Source of the DNA: Rhynchopus euleeides
Lineage: Eukaryota; Euglenozoa; Diplonemea; Diplonemida; Diplonemidae
Length of the DNA: 64,000 nt
Direction of reading: 5' to 3'
NCBI GenBank assembly: GCA_963210315.1
Contig: OY723258.1
Span: 558,001-622,000 of the forward strand
The notes under the pieces were generated by a model. It was not told the origin of the DNA. It was given only the letters and a program-made list of their open reading frames with translations, and made no database searches. The translations under genes and the position numbers were made by a program. Positions 20,156 through 32,882 of the stretch are shown here, one piece after another (the stretch's first letter is position 1; each line of letters starts with the position of its first letter).

Positions 20156-22149
20156 GGTTCAGAACAGGGCTTTCCCTAAATCCATACCCTAACCCGGGGA
20201 CCGGCGATTTCAAGATTTTCCCTCTGTTTGGCGCGTTTTATTATCGAGGGTCAACTCCAGCTTGTTGATGTTTCGGATCTCTCTATCCTCAACATCCTTT
20301 ACCACACACGTAAGGTTGTTCCAACATATTGATAGACATCTTTCGGTATGCACATCCATCAAGATAATACATATATGCATTGGCATGCACCTGATACCTC
20401 GTCTGCGATGGGACATATCGAGAAGCCAGGCGGTCCGTGGATTGTCATTAGTTGCCGCCTGGCTCGATCGATATTGAGGACATACAGGTGGCCCATAGAG
20501 AAGACTTGTCATCCCTTCGCTGCTCTCTATGGGCGACCTGATCCCATCGCAGTCTCGCTCATACAAGGGAGTAGCGCAGTAGTCATCAGGTGTTGTCAGG
20601 GTCGGGATCTGGCCTTGAGACATCCGATCTCCAGCAGACGTAGTCGGCGGTTGTAGTCCAGACCCATGTGTCTCAACGCAGGATGCAGGAGTAGTAGATA
20701 CCATCCTGCGTTGTGATATCGCACCGATCGCGTGGGTCACATTGTCGGTCTGCGCAGGCTGCAGGCTTAGCGGACAGTTGGGACAGCTGATGAACTCTGT
20801 GGTGGCGAAGCAGTTGGTCCACGATCGTTCAGCGGGGCATGTGGGAGGATATATGGGTATCATCGATCTGGATCCAGTCTAGTGTATTAGCGCCGGCTGT
20901 AGTATCTCCGAGAAGTTCACTGTCGTCGGTCAGCTGGGGAGCAGTATTTTCCGCGCATCGATATGTAGGATAGAGTCGTCGTCTGGACGGGCTCGTCGAC
21001 ATTCGACGTAAACAGGGATTATGTTAGTCTGACGGTCATACCACGTAGGGTCGATCTGAGAGGTCCGTTCGCCCAGGTGACCGCGTGATTCATGCACCGT
21101 TGTCCAGGCCCCGCGCAGTCGTCTCAGAGAGCAGGAAGCGTCCACCGACGAACTGTCAATCGCAGACAACTTCGCCAGTTCGCACCAGGTATGGGTGCGA
21201 TGTTTTCATCAGCTTCTGATCATCATGATGTAGTGGCGGTAATTCGTATTGTATCGCTACTCGGCTTCTTGCGCCTGGGCCTTCGCAGACAGCAGGGCGC
21301 GTACGGATGGCGGAGTTCACACCGGACGCAGGGTTGACGAAGGCCACCATGGAGGCATCTCCAATGATTTTCACTTCATAGCCTATGCAGGCCTGCATGA
21401 GACAGCGGATCGTGTGGGTTGACATGGTACGCTTCACGCCTCTCATATCGGCGTTGCGGAGCGCACATCGGTGAATACACTCGTCACATCACCCAGCTTT
21501 GTATCGGGGGCCACGACGCGGGCAGATTCGGCGTGAACGCAGGCATCAGCAGCTGTTTTGCGAGGTCCCTCTTAAGCTGAATATGTTTGACACGGTGACG
21601 AAGGGGTCAACACACGTAGGTCCGTTTCGAGTCCTTCGAGACAAGGCCCCCGGGTGCTGCGATGCGGAGTATCTGCTCGTCTGCTGTCTATCCTCATCAC
21701 CTCCGTGCACCTGAGGGTTCCTTGCAGAAGCTCGGTATACAGGGATCCAAATTGCTGCGCAGTGGCTTGGTGTCGAGCATGTCGCTAGGCCTGCCATGCC
21801 TCCCGGCGGGTGCTTCCTTACTCATGCGCCGGGTTGACCTTTTCGCTGTCGTCCGCAGCTTCGGGCTTGTCGTGGCCGAGAGTGCACTGCTGGTCGCCGC
21901 TGGCTCATTGTGGTGGGAGTATCTAGTGCAGCGGGTGCACTGGCTCAAACCATCAGCGCGAGGATCCGATGTTACACACACAACTGGGGGGGGGGGGGCG
22001 TCCATCTCCATGCCCGATCGGGATGAGACATTTGCCGGTATAAGGAAGAGGAACCGGTTGTGCGCGTGAAACAGGTATCCTCATGCCTGATTGCCCGGAG
22101 AGTTGCTTCGAGGTCGATGTAGGGACGAGAACATACCTGTCGGGAAATG

Positions 22150-25100
22150 AGGACGGCACTTCCGCGTATCGGGTACTATCAAAAGGAGGGCGTCGCCTCC
22201 GTACTAGATATTCATAATACGGATATCGCGTCCATGCCTAGGAAGCTATCGTAAGAGAGGGGCGTCACATTCACGTCCCTGGTGTTCTCAATAGGACTTC
22301 ACGTCCGCACCTCGGGCGCTCATATTGCAAAGGATGGACGTCACCTTCGTGTCGTGGGCGCGGTCACAAAAAGGATGGCTTCACCTCCGCGTTCCCGGAC
22401 GGAGGTCGCCTCCTTGTCTCGGCATCAGAGCAGAAGGAGTCGTCACCGATGGAGGTCACGCATGTCTGGTGCGTGGTTACGATGTATCTGTGCAACTGCG
22501 ATACCTAGGCTGCTATTCCTCAGGGTCGAAGATCATGCACAAGGATGCGTCGATAGTTGCTTTAGGGAGCTGATCTGGCCGTGGACAGCTTCCGGTCCTG
22601 GGCTGCACACGAGGTAGGTGTTGAGGGTCTCCGTGATTTGAGATCCCTTTGTTTGTTGATACGCGGCCTGCTCGACGGGTGTGGTTCCTCACGGTATTCT
22701 GGTGTCGAGGGGCGTTGCGTTGTGTGCCAGCTCCACATCTGTCGCCTCTGACACGGGGCAGCAAACCCACCTACTTCAGATCGTCAGCATCCGCAGCGCG
22801 CTATGCGCTGCGCCATACGTCGAGGAATGAGCCTCATTGGACCGATCGCTGTCTTTCTCGCCTCGTCTTGTGTGTCGAGCAGGAACGTTTGATCAGACTA
22901 CCGTTATCCGTCATCGGCGTACTCCAAGGCGCATCCCAGCAGCTTGATATGCGGCATCACGAATCTTCTGCCAGTACCAACTCCCCGTCCTTCTTCAGGT
23001 GTGAGGGTGCACATTCAAGTGCGTCGGAGTGAACCTCACGCTCAGCTGGGCATCGAGGCGAGCATCGCCACCCTGTCTCTTCGACGGCCCTGCCGTCCCA
23101 GAGAATCGCCTCTCGTTGGATCTCCGCAGCCTGCGCGCGGTGCTCTGCACGTCCATACGTTGCGGGTATCTTTCGTGGCGGAGACGCTTCGTGCAACTTC
23201 CCTGTGAGGCCTGGGGTTGTTCGACATCCTCGTTCGCCTGGCCGCGAAGGGTTTCTATCTCGGGGTTTACGGTCCTCGTCTAAGGGGTCAGATACAACGG
23301 GAGGTTACTGACGCCATGACAGGTCACGCGCCACCGCAGAGCGGCCTTGTGCGAACCCTGGGGTCGGCGTGGATGGGGGCACAGTTGAGCATCCGGCCGC
23401 AGCCGAGGGACCACAAAGGGAGGGGGCAATCCCTGCGGATGAAGACGTCGTGAGAGGTCGGCGCCACCGCGGATGGCCACGCATCTGCGAGATCGGCGGA
23501 TAAGCGGCGATCGAGAGGGGGTCGAAGGCGTTCTCCTGTAGGGATGAGTTTTCCTCCCTACATGTCAGCACCTCAGCGTCTTTGGGGTTGCGAGGCGTCT
23601 GTTGCGTTTGACCTGTCATTCCTTAGTACACGCATGATGTGGCATCCCGTATCCCTTGCGGCGTTCAATCACCATATCGGAGGTGCATCGGCGGGAGTCG
23701 TAGATGCCTTTGGCAGCAATTGAAGTGTCGTTAAGAGCAGAGAGGTCGCTGCCGGGAACAGCGCGCCGGTGATGCCCGGATTTACCCTGGCATGATGATT
23801 CCTTTTCGGTCCCCAGAGATGCAGCCACGGGAGGGACACGGCGTGGATCTTCGTCAAGCGGCGCAGACTTCACTGAGCGCCTGCCCGTGATCGCTACTGT
23901 CTCAACCCGGGGATAGTCTAGGTCAGCACGTGTCTGAAGCCACAGGCTCATGACGTCTTGGCACAGCCCTATTACTGGTCAGCTGATGGGCGCTTGTGAC
24001 GAGAGCTTGCTAAAGGCTCCTATCTCACTTGCAGGGTGTGACGGGCATACTGACCGAGCCGATCGGGGGAAAGATTCATCCATGTGACAGGCTGAGAGGG
24101 CGCGGTGGTTCGGGTTTCTATACGTGGGTGTCGAAGAGACATCAGCGGTACTGCTAGGAACATCAGAGGTAGTGGGGGAGTCGAAGTGGAGTTGTAGGGG
24201 GCGCAGCAGGGGGTATCCAGGGAGTAGGCTAGCCGTATCGGATGATGAGCTTGAGGTGTGATTCCCCAGACGCCTCCAGCAGGTGGCGGAGGGGTTGGGT
24301 AGGTCGCTCTGCGACACAGCACCTGCCATCGACAGCGAGATCGGCGTAGCTCTCCAGGGTGTACATGTCAGGCATACTCATGTGGGCCGGGGTAAGGCGT
24401 GTTGAGTGGACGCAGCCGGTAGCGACAGGTGGACCCGCGGGTACGGATGCTGTGAGTGGAGAGCCGGACGCGTCCTTCGCTGTGTGCCTGCCATGGCTCC
24501 ATTCGACGTCGGGGCCAATAACACACCTGCCTGGCTGCTCTGTCAGATAGCCGACTGCGCTGGCATCTCCATACCCCGGGCGTCCGAGTACAATGAGGGT
24601 ATCTTCTCTCTGACCTGTCGTGTATACCAAGAGGGGAGCGCGTCTGAACCGGTTTACGGGCACGCATACGCCAGGTAGGCGGTACCCCTGGGTATCCGAC
24701 GATTGTGACAGGTGGTAACATTTGCTAACAGCTTCTCACCTGAAGACTCGGGGCACAGCCGTTGTTTATGGCTCTTGCTCAGGAGACTCCAGATCGCGTA
24801 CATCCGTACGGAGGTGTGTACTCGGTGTCCCATTATGATAGCACTCAATGATCTGTCCATGTCAGGCGTACTTGGGACATAGGCGGGGGCGGGCGCGGCC
24901 TCATCGTCCCCTTGGCGCGTGCACGACCGGGGGGGGGGGGGGTTTCCTTTATACTCCTGCGTGGTGAGCCCCCGAGAGCCGTGCGGTCACCCACACTGCC
25001 TGAGGGTTGCCATCTACATCTGCCGACCACATGGGCACGAGGCGATGACACTTCCTGCCTCCAATGCTGCCATGAAAGGGTCACCCGTCTTCGAATGTTG

Positions 25101-25450
25101 GACGCCTACATGCAAAGGAAAGTGTCATCTCCGAATACCGAGTAGTCACACACAGGAGAGTGTCTCCTCCAGACGCTGAGCGTTCCCATACCCAAGGAGG
25201 GCGTTGCTGACGAATGCCGAGCGTTCCCACATGAAGGAGGGGGTGACCCCTCCAGTCGTCGAGCGTTCACATACCAAAGGGGGCCTCTGAACGCCGAGCG
25301 GGCTCTTCAAATCCAACTCCTTGTCGCGGAGATCCGTATTCGAGGGAAGGCACCACTTCCTTGTGTCGGGAACAGGATATGTGAGGGCGTCTCCTCATTG
25401 CCTCGGGCATTTGCGCGTCAGGAGGGCGTCACCTCCGTGCCTCGGGAATT
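22150..25450. repeat. Degenerate repeat zone inside element H
   Basis: Loosely spaced, diverged motifs of the types GGAGGGCGTCACCTCC, GAGCGTTCCCATAC and GCCGAGCG recur throughout, more clearly toward 25080-25450. Frames are open only by chance. I interpret it as an old, decayed satellite that feeds into the intact array at 25465. Confidence 0.5.
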
Positions 25451-25464
25451 ATGAGGTGTGAGGC

Positions 25465-26397
25465 CGTGCCGGGGCCAGTTGCTCCTGTTGACTAGCAGAG
25501 CCGGGCGCCTGTTATGGGGCCGGTTGCTCATTACATGCTGACCAGCAGAGCCGAGCGCCTGTTAAGGGGCCGGTCGCTCACTACACGGTCGTTAGTAGAG
25601 CCGGGCGCCAGCGAAGGGGACGGTTGCTCATCACACGCTGACCAGCAGAGCTGAGCGCCAGTTAAGGGGTCGGTTGCTCGCGACACGGTCATTGGCAGAG
25701 CCGAGCGCCGGTTAAGGGGTCGATTGCTCATCTCACGCTGACCAGCAGAGCCGAGCGCCAGTTAAGGGGTCGGTTGCTCACTACACGGTCGTTGGCAGAG
25801 CCGAGCGCCAGTTAAGGGGTCGGTTGCTCATCTCTCGCTGACCAGCAGAGCCGAGCGCCGGTTAAGGGGTCGGTTGCTCACTACACGGTCATTGGCAGAG
25901 CCGAGCGCCAGTTAAGGGGTCGGTTGCTCGCTACACGGTCGTTGGCAGAGCCGAGCGCCAGTTAAGGGGTCGGTTGCTCATCTCTCGCTGACCAGCAGAG
26001 CCGAGCGCCGGTTAAGGGGTCGGTTGCTCACTACACGGTCGTTGGCAGAGCCGAGCGCCAGTTAAGGGGGTCGGTTGCTCATCTCACGCTGACCAGCAGA
26101 GCCGAGCGCCGGTTAAGGGGTCGGTTGCTCACTACACGGTCATTGGCAGAGCCGAGCGCCAGTTAAGGGGTCGGTTGCTCGCTACAAGGTCGTTGGCAGA
26201 GCCGAGCGCCAGTTAAGGGGTCGGTTGCTCATCTCTCGCTGACCAGCAGAGCCGAGCGCCGGTTAAGGGGTCGGTTGCTCACTACACGGTCATTGGCAGA
26301 GCCGAGCGCCAGTTAAGGGGTCGGTTGCTCATCTCACGTTGACCAGCAGAGCCGGGCGCCTGTTTATGGGGCCGGTTGCTCATCACACAGTCATTAG
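25465..26397. repeat. 50-bp minisatellite with alternating two-unit order, ~19 units
   Basis: The core GCCGAGCGCCAGTTAAGGGG plus TCGGTTGCTCA repeats every 50 bp. Two unit types mostly alternate: one contains CTACACGGTCGTTGGCAGA and the other TCTCACGCTGACCAGCAGA, giving a ~100-bp higher-order period. Outer units are more diverged (GCCGGGCGCCTGTTATGGGG). It is not CRISPR: there are no unique spacers and the host is a eukaryote. Confidence 0.93.
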
Positions 26398-26527
26398 CGT
26401 TAACGTGCGCCACAGTGGGCGCGATGTGCATCCGAATTCAACTTATACCATCTGTACCTAGGGAGGAGTCGACCGTGCTTTAGGTATCACAAGAAAGGGG
26501 GGTAGTTGGGGGGTAACGAGAACGTGG

Positions 26528-26640
26528 CTAGCCTCCAAAACCGTCCATGGAGAAAAACTATTTGGTTCTGTACCGAGGTACGTTGATCGAACCAAATGCG
26601 GGTTCTCCAACCCGGTCGTGGAGGTTGACTAGCCGATAAT
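26528..26640. other. Long imperfect hairpin, possible structured RNA or cruciform
   Basis: Four nested complementary pairs lie in order: GGCTAG with CTAGCC, CCTCCA with TGGAGG, TTGGAGAA with TTCTCCA, and TTTGGTTC with GAACCAAA, closing on a small GTACC/GGTAC loop. The stem has bulges like a precursor RNA. I see no hallmark of a known RNA class. Confidence 0.5.
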
Positions 26641-26965
26641 AAAAGAACCTTCAATTCCGGCTTTCCCTCAAAATGTGGGTGCCTGCATTGAAAGTTACCT
26701 TTTTTTGCAGCCCCTGTGCGCGTTTTTTTTGCAGGGGAAGGGTGTGGGCTGAAGAGGGGGAAAAATGTAGAAGATTTCAAAAAAATAGTATACTCGTGGA
26801 ACGGGTTCGCACGAATCATTTCATTGCGGCCAGAAAAGGTTAGTTTATCCGCACTCGGGGATCTCCCGGTGAGCAGCAAGTCGGGTGGCAGAATGGGCTG
26901 GTTTCACTCCCAAGCTGCACAGTAGGCTGTTCCAGGGTACAAAAAGGCGCGTCCCAACCGCGGAT

Positions 26966-27020
26966 GTTCACTACCGTGGCCTCCGGCGGCTGGGGGGCTC
27001 CGCCCCCCAGACCCCCCTGT
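26966..27020 (+). repeat. GC-palindrome dispersed repeat, copy 1
   Basis: The unit is CACTACCGTGGCCTCCGGCG followed by GCTGGGGGGCTCCGCCCCCC and AGACCCCCCTGT. Four copies exist: here, about 38504-38556 (+), about 57614-57674 (-) and about 57797-57856 (-). The centre CTGGGGGGCTCCGCCCCCCAG is a perfect hairpin. GTTCACT or an equivalent precedes it in most copies. Confidence 0.9.
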
Positions 27021-27511
27021 GACATGGACTTGTCCGCTGCGGAGGGGTCGTGCAGGTCTAGTGGGTAGAGGGACCGTAAACAGCCGACAAGGCGGGCCCC
27101 AGTGACGAAAGCCAGCTATGGGTGTCAACAAGCACCCCATGGCCAAAATGACCCCACCACGATACGCACGGATTCCAACCGTTCCAAGGAACGGGTTTTT
27201 GGGAAATTTGAGGAGGGGGTCCCGCTGGGACCCCTGAGTCAATGCAGAATATCGGACGTTTTCCCTCGATTCCTGCACCTTTGGAGCGATTGGCAAATAA
27301 GACAAACAGAACTTTTTTTGCCCCTCTGGAGCTGTCTTGAAGACAGATGTGTCAAAACATGCCAAAAAGTAGGTTTTGCAGGAGCTCGGGTGGCATAGGG
27401 GCCGGGCAAGCTCCCCCGAGAAGTGCCCCTACTGTGCGCGTTTTTTTTGTACCCGAAACCGGTTCCCAGCCCCCCCGGACCCAATATTTAGGGAAAGCCC
27501 TGGTTCAGAAG

Positions 27512-30088
27512 AGTCATCAGTTAAGAATGCGGGTATTCTCGTACCAAGGGATAATCACATTTTGAAATCAGATGTGAGAGCGAGAGAGAGAGAGAGAGAA
27601 CTGAGCTGGGAGGTGGCCAATCCCGATAGTGATGTATTTGCGTCATCTCGGGGGGAGAGCAGCCTATAACACGGCACTACTGTGGCGTCGACGAACACTG
27701 CCAATGTTTGGAGGGTGTGTGAAGTGTTCGCAAGGATCTGTGTGGTGAAACGTTTCCTGAACTGGCCTGAACTGCTAAAGAAGGAATGCGCCGGAGAAAA
27801 GACACGACATCGCGCAGAAAAGAATTCGAAACAGGTGCGTGACACACCATCTCGAGTCCAACAGCCCATGCATATTTTTTTTGGCAGCTGCTGCGACGCA
27901 TGAGCATATTAACATTCGGAAGACAAATGCATCACAAAGATAGGAGCACGACATCTGTGGGAGGGACCGGCGATGCGCTGAATACAACCCAGGCCCAGCA
28001 ACACCCGCAGTGCAATGCGCACGGGGGGGGTCGTGGGGCATGGAGAGGTGACACGCACTGTGCAAATCGCATAGCCTCGCCACATGAGGTTCCTCCCCTC
28101 AGGGGCAGCTGGGCAGATCCACACATGCATTTAGGCACAGGAAAAAATAGAGGGCGGCCTTCGCATTCAAACCGTGTCAATTGTGAGACCCATTTTGATA
28201 GTGTCCTCACCTTTTTTGCACTTCTGAGCGAAGCCGTACTCATTGCACCAGGTTTGGGGCATTTTCGCCTTAAACCATGTGCCGAATTTGCCTATCGAAG
28301 TGAATTCGCCCAGCCCCTAACCCACAAAACGCGCGTGCAGATAAAACTTCATTTTCAGAAGATTTTCAGAACACTGCCAGATGCAATAGAGGCAGCGCGC
28401 CCTTGCCACCTTGCTACCCCCACCACCCGCTCAGCCCAGGAGCTGGGGACACGCACGCAGAACCCCACCCGTGGGTGAGCCGGGTCATGAAGACACAAAG
28501 TACGGCACGCAGCCAAACTCTCCCACCCCCTTCAGTATATGGTTGTGTGTGGGGTATCCAGAGAAGTATGGCAGTGTCAAGGCAGGCGAATGCATGCTGT
28601 GTCCGCCAACCCAAGACCTCGTCACTCAAGGAGGGGTCAAGGAGGTCGCGAGAACTGCTTGAGGTCCGAGTGGTGGGGGGGCGCGAAAGGCACAGAAGCT
28701 CAGTTGTGGGTGGTGCACACGTGCCGTTTTATTTTGTTGTGGCATCCTCACAAAGAAAAAAAACGCCCTCGCAAATACATCAGATCTAAAGGGAAGAGCC
28801 GTGAAAAGGAGATGTGCAGAGTTCTTTGGAATCAGAACAGCTAGATCATTTTTTTTCGCAACGGAAGAGGGACAGCCCTCGTGGCAGCGTTTGGTGGCGT
28901 TTGGTTGGACAGTCCGCCAATCATTTTGGGATGAATGTAATTCCCCCGGCTAATCGTCCCGGTAATCCCCCGGCATTACTTCACTAACTCACTGGGGTAC
29001 ACCCCCAAAGAAAACTCCATTTTTTTTGGCAAGATTTATTTTTCCTCTCGCGCTCACCCATCGAAGGAAATAGCGCGAAACAAAGAGGCAGCTGCCACGG
29101 CTGGCAGTTGAGTGATACCCTTTCGTTTTTTTCCATGAATTACACAGCACGACCCCCCCCCCCTCCCGGCAGCGTCCTGTGAGAAAAAAAATACCCGTCT
29201 GATCCTTTGAAAACCATGGACTGAATGAACCGGACAGGACAGCACCCCCCAACCCCCACTTTGCAACCACCCCCGCGACCCCCTTTGAGAATTCAACGGA
29301 GCCTTCGCTCTGATTTGTTGCAGAAGAAGCGGGCCTCCCCCCGGCATCTGTCTCAACGAACTAACGCGCCACACAGCCTTTGCCATCTTGGCACAGAGCG
29401 AAGGCCCTCCGCAACTGCGTACAACTTCAAGTGACTTGAAACTGTGCTTCTAGATTAATGCGCGCTGCCGGCGCATCCCCTCCTTTTTATTTTTGAGGCG
29501 TGATCACAACGCAGGAAAACTGTGCTCAGCCGTGGAGGCCTTCGCTCAGAAATGCAGAGAAATGAGGAAGGGTGAACCGCCACACAGTTTGGCACACAGT
29601 GACACAGAGCGAAGCCCCTCCCCCCTCCCCCCTCGTGCATATCCTTGCAGAACATAACCACAAGGTGCCTCACTCTACAGGCAACTGGGGTGTTCTCGCG
29701 ACCCGACGATTCCAACAGCTGTGCCTGATCTGACCCAATGACACCCCTCCCGCATCTCCTGCCAGCAGGATAAAGGGGAAGTCCATCGCCTTTTTTTTGT
29801 TCTATTTTGTTGAAACTTCTGCATCGACGCTCATCACGAACTCGGCCCAGGGGTGGAGGGGGGAGGAGCCGCAGCACTGCGAAACCACCCATCTCTCCCT
29901 CCCGCCCGTCCCCCGTCTCCTCAAGTTTTTTTTTCTGGAGATTTTTTTTATTCTGTTTCGACACAACACCATGAGATTTGAGGGGGGGGGGGGGGGAATT
30001 GCAAAAGACCAGCTGCCTTCACCGGGCGTGGGCAAAATACAGCGTGGGGGGAAAGGAAGCAATCTGCAACCTCGCAGAGGGGCAGTCG
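27512..30088. other. Intergenic, no supported gene
   Basis: A mosaic of short repeats and skewed tracts: GA dinucleotide repeats near 27575-27600, a G-run near 28020, a motif at 29540-29610 (CAGAAATGCAGAGAAATGAG) related to the 18463 repeat, and C/G tracts at 29150 and 29980. Several 70-190-codon ORFs occur but lack protein-like composition or splice partners. Confidence 0.55.
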
Positions 30089-30589
30089 TCACTCCTTGAG
30101 GCCCTGCTGGTTCAACCAGTCCCGCAGGTCCTTCGGGGCATTCTTCTCCCTCCGCAGATCGGTGACGGGGAGGACCTGTGTGGAGATGGCGGTGTAGGGG
30201 CATGCCCGAGGGGTGCAAAGAGGCATGCAGCGCATGTTTGTATCTGAAGATAATCTGGGTGGAGTCGTCAACGGGGTCCGGGCTTTCCGGAGGGGGGGGA
30301 AAGAAGCTGCTGATAACACACTGCAGATGTTCACATACCCCACCGCTCAACTCCTTCATCGTCCGGATGAAGACATCGTCATCACCTCCTTCTATGTCAG
30401 GCTGTCAGGTCGTGTGTTGTGTTGCGCAGAGTTGTGGGGGGGTTGGATCGTCGAGAGTGAATGGAAAAGTAAATCTCCCAGCACCTTCTTGCAATGTTAG
30501 TCCTTTTTGTAGTCACCACACCAGATATGTTGTACAAGGCAGATCAATGCACAATGGGAGGGAGAGTTGTGGGGGGGGGTAGTGAGGGG

Positions 30590-30620
<31 letters not shown>

Positions 30621-31287
30621 GAGTTGGGTTAACCAAGGATTTGGGCACAACAGCCACAGCCCGTATCATGGCGGCTGCCATACCATGTTGAACAGGAAGT
30701 CCTTCTCTCCGGAGCCGTGACGCATCCGGACCAGGATCTGGGTGAAGTAGCTTGTCGACTTGGAGATCACCCCCGTGGTCTCCTCTGCGATTGCAGCCAC
30801 AACCGACTCGATGTCGGCGAAAAACACTTTGCGCTTGATCTGGTAGCCCCTCTTCGGGAGGACGACCACAGCCCCGCTGTTGCGCTCCGGGTCTGTGACA
30901 AGGGATACGACGCGGTCATCTTTCACATATTTGTGGCTGATCTTCTGAATCGGCCGGATCTGGTAGACGGTGAAGCCAACCCCGAACAGGTATGCGACAT
31001 GCCCCCTGACCTGTGCGGCGACCTCGGCGGCATCCGAAATCAGATTCACCGTCACCTGGCCCTGGGTGTCAGCCCCCGTTGCCTCCTCCGCCTCCCCAAG
31101 CACGGCCTCAGGCTCTGCGGCTGCATCCTCCTCGTCATGGGGCCGCTCGCTCATCCTGCGCTGACCGTTGTCGCTGTCGCTGTCGTCGGGAAGGCACACA
31201 GGGATAATCTGCTTCTTTGATATCCCGGCAGCACGCAGCGCAGTCTTCTTCCGCCCAAACCGGAACTTTATTGTGAAAGCGGTGGTT
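30089..31287 (-). CDS. Three-exon gene, unrecognised acidic/basic protein (5' end uncertain)
   Basis: Coding exons in transcription order are 31287-30684, 30401-30339 and 30175-30089. The exon 1 donor is ATG|GTATGG, exon 2 runs from acceptor CTGACAG to donor GTATGT, and exon 3 starts after CTCCACACAG; introns are all phase 0. The protein has a basic start (FTIKFRFGRKKTALRAAG), an acidic serine-rich patch (PDDSDSD), a compact middle (QIRPIQKISHKYVKDDRVVS, VFFADIESVVAAIAEETTG) and ends LRDWLNQQGLKE. Exon 1 begins at acceptor CTGTTCTTCTCAG. Its first in-frame ATG (MSERPHDEE) lies ~150 bp inside, but the frame before it looks coding, so an upstream exon is possible. I recognise no family; a nuclear protein is a guess. 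A dispersed 85-bp repeat sits in intron 1. Confidence 0.7.
30448..30566 (+). repeat. 85-bp dispersed repeat, copy 1 (in an intron)
   Basis: The motif starts TCGTCGAGAGTGAATGGAAA, continues TCTCCCAGCACCTTCTTGCA and GTCCTTTTTGTAGTCACCAC, and ends CAGATATG. Longer copies lie at 41136-41230 and 45911-46018. Copies of only the head (TTGTCGAGAGTGAA) occur at 18185 and 61600. Copies 1 and 3 also share a tail, GGCAGATCAATGCAC. It behaves like a short interspersed element; no pol III boxes are evident to me. Confidence 0.8.
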
Positions 31288-32188
31288 CTGAGAAGAACAG
31301 GGCGCAGACAAAAGCACCTGCCAGCACAGCGGAGAGGGATGAAGCGATACCAGGCAGCCAAGTATTCCTGGGGTGTGTGGGAATGGGCCTCTGCAATCCG
31401 CGTGGGATGAGAGCCTGTAGTGCAGGATGTGTGTGTTGCCACTGATGTGTGTGTTCAGACCAGTCCACCCCCCTTCCCCTCCACAGAAGTGAGGGTATTT
31501 TTTTGAGGTAACTCGAGACATGAACCAAGGCCGAACTTTCAAAGGCTAGTCGAAAACCCACTGGGGGTTTAGCCTCAACACAGTGATTGGTTGGGTTCCA
31601 AGCTGTGTATTCCAAACCGGTTGGATCATTGATATGAAAAACGGGCTCGGGTGGGTGGGTGGGCGGGGTGGGCACACGGCAAGGGGTTTTGAAATACCCG
31701 TCTTCATTTTGGCAGTTCGGCACTATGTCTTTCTTTTTTGTTTTGGGCCCAATGTCAGATTCTTTTTGTCACCACCACCACCTCCTCCTCCTCCTCTTCA
31801 ACCTTCCCCACTTCCCCCCTCCCCTCCCCATTCCCCCCCGATTTTTTTGGCAACGCAACATCCCCTCCCCCCCCCCCTCCAATCTCAGCGTTGCAGCCAG
31901 GCCTTCACACCCCACAACGTAGTTTTTGGGTATTTTTCCAGGATGCCGGCTAGAATGGATCCCCTTCCCCTCACCCCGGAAGAGGGGGTATCCCTTCAAT
32001 CAGGAAGGGTCGGCACTCTCTTGCCGCGGGACGGGGAGAGGGGGGAGGTGGGGGTGCTGAGCGCGCTGCAATGCGGCCTGAGAGGCGCGATGGCTGTGTG
32101 TGTCTGGGGGAGGGGGGCGGGGGGGGGGGGGTGCGGGAGACGCACACGCGGAGGGGGGGGGGGGGGGTCGCCAGGCCAAGCAGTCGGA
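31288..32188. other. Intergenic / possible 5' region of the 30089-31287 gene
   Basis: Open frames just upstream of the acceptor at 31288 (about 31300-31720) may hide a first exon, but none is clear. Beyond it lie C-rich runs at 31780-31880 and G-rich runs at 32105-32170 abutting element E copy 2. Confidence 0.5.
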
Positions 32189-32190
32189 AA

Positions 32191-32882
32191 CACGGTGGGA
32201 TCTTGTAAATTTTACATGTATAACTACAAGTATAATACATGTATTATACATGTATAATACTTGCATGTCAACTATTATACATGTATAATACATGTATATG
32301 CCTGAAATATACATGTAAAATACATGTATATCAAGTAAAAATACAAGTATAATACTTGCATGTCAACTATTATACATGTATTTTTACTTGATATACATGT
32401 ATTTTACATGTATATTTCAGGCATTTACATGTATTTTACATGTATAATACTTGTCATGCAAGTATTATACATGTAAAATACTTGCATGACAAGTAAAATA
32501 CTTGCATGCAAGTAAAATACATGTATTTTACTTGCATGCAAGTATTTTACTTGTCATGCAAGTATTATACATGTATTTTACTTGTCATGCAAGTATTTTA
32601 CATGTATAATACTTGCATGACAAGTATTATACATGTAAAATACATGTAAATGCCTGAAATATACATGTAAAATACATGTATATCAAGTAAAAATACAAGT
32701 ATAATAGTTGACATGCAAGTATTATACTTGTATTTTTACTTGATATACATGTATTTTACATGTATATTTCAGGCATGTACATGTATTATACATGTATAAT
32801 AGTTGACATGCAAGTATTATACATGTATAATACATGTATATACTTGTAGTTATACATGTAAAATTTACAAGATCCCACCGTG
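32191..32882. mobile_element. Fold-back element E, copy 2 (uninterrupted)
   Basis: It has the same ends as 13761-14798 (CACGGTGGGATCTTGTAAAT and complement) and the same palindromic interior of ATACATGTAT and CTTGCATG motifs, but lacks the 345-bp nested insert. Its flanks read GGAAA and AATAA, so a TA duplication is not obvious for this copy. Confidence 0.88.

Larger units (their letters stand above)
20166..27501. mobile_element. Large AGGG-ended element H with 10-bp target duplication
   Basis: The ends are AGGGCTTTCCCTAAAT on both sides in inverted orientation, 16 of 16 identical. They are flanked by GGTTCAGAAC (20156-20165) and GGTTCAGAAG (27502-27511), a 9-of-10 match typical of a target-site duplication. 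TIRs with a 9-11-bp duplication suggest a Mutator-like or similar superfamily. The 7.3-kb interior has balanced base composition, no convincing ORF, a long zone of degenerate repeats, a 50-bp minisatellite and a copy of the GC-palindrome repeat. It could instead be two unrelated ends, but the duplication argues for one element. Confidence 0.7.

Noticed and set aside
25465-26397. CRISPR-like regular repeats
   Set aside because: The whole 50-bp period is conserved with only two alternating unit types and no unique spacers; the window is eukaryotic.
26575-26605. GGTTCGATC motif in the hairpin suggesting a tRNA T-arm
   Set aside because: No matching acceptor, D-arm or anticodon arm at tRNA spacing.
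31552-32257. Plus-strand ORF of 224 codons with long Pro and Gly runs
   Set aside because: Made of C- and G-rich simple sequence and the edge of a fold-back element.
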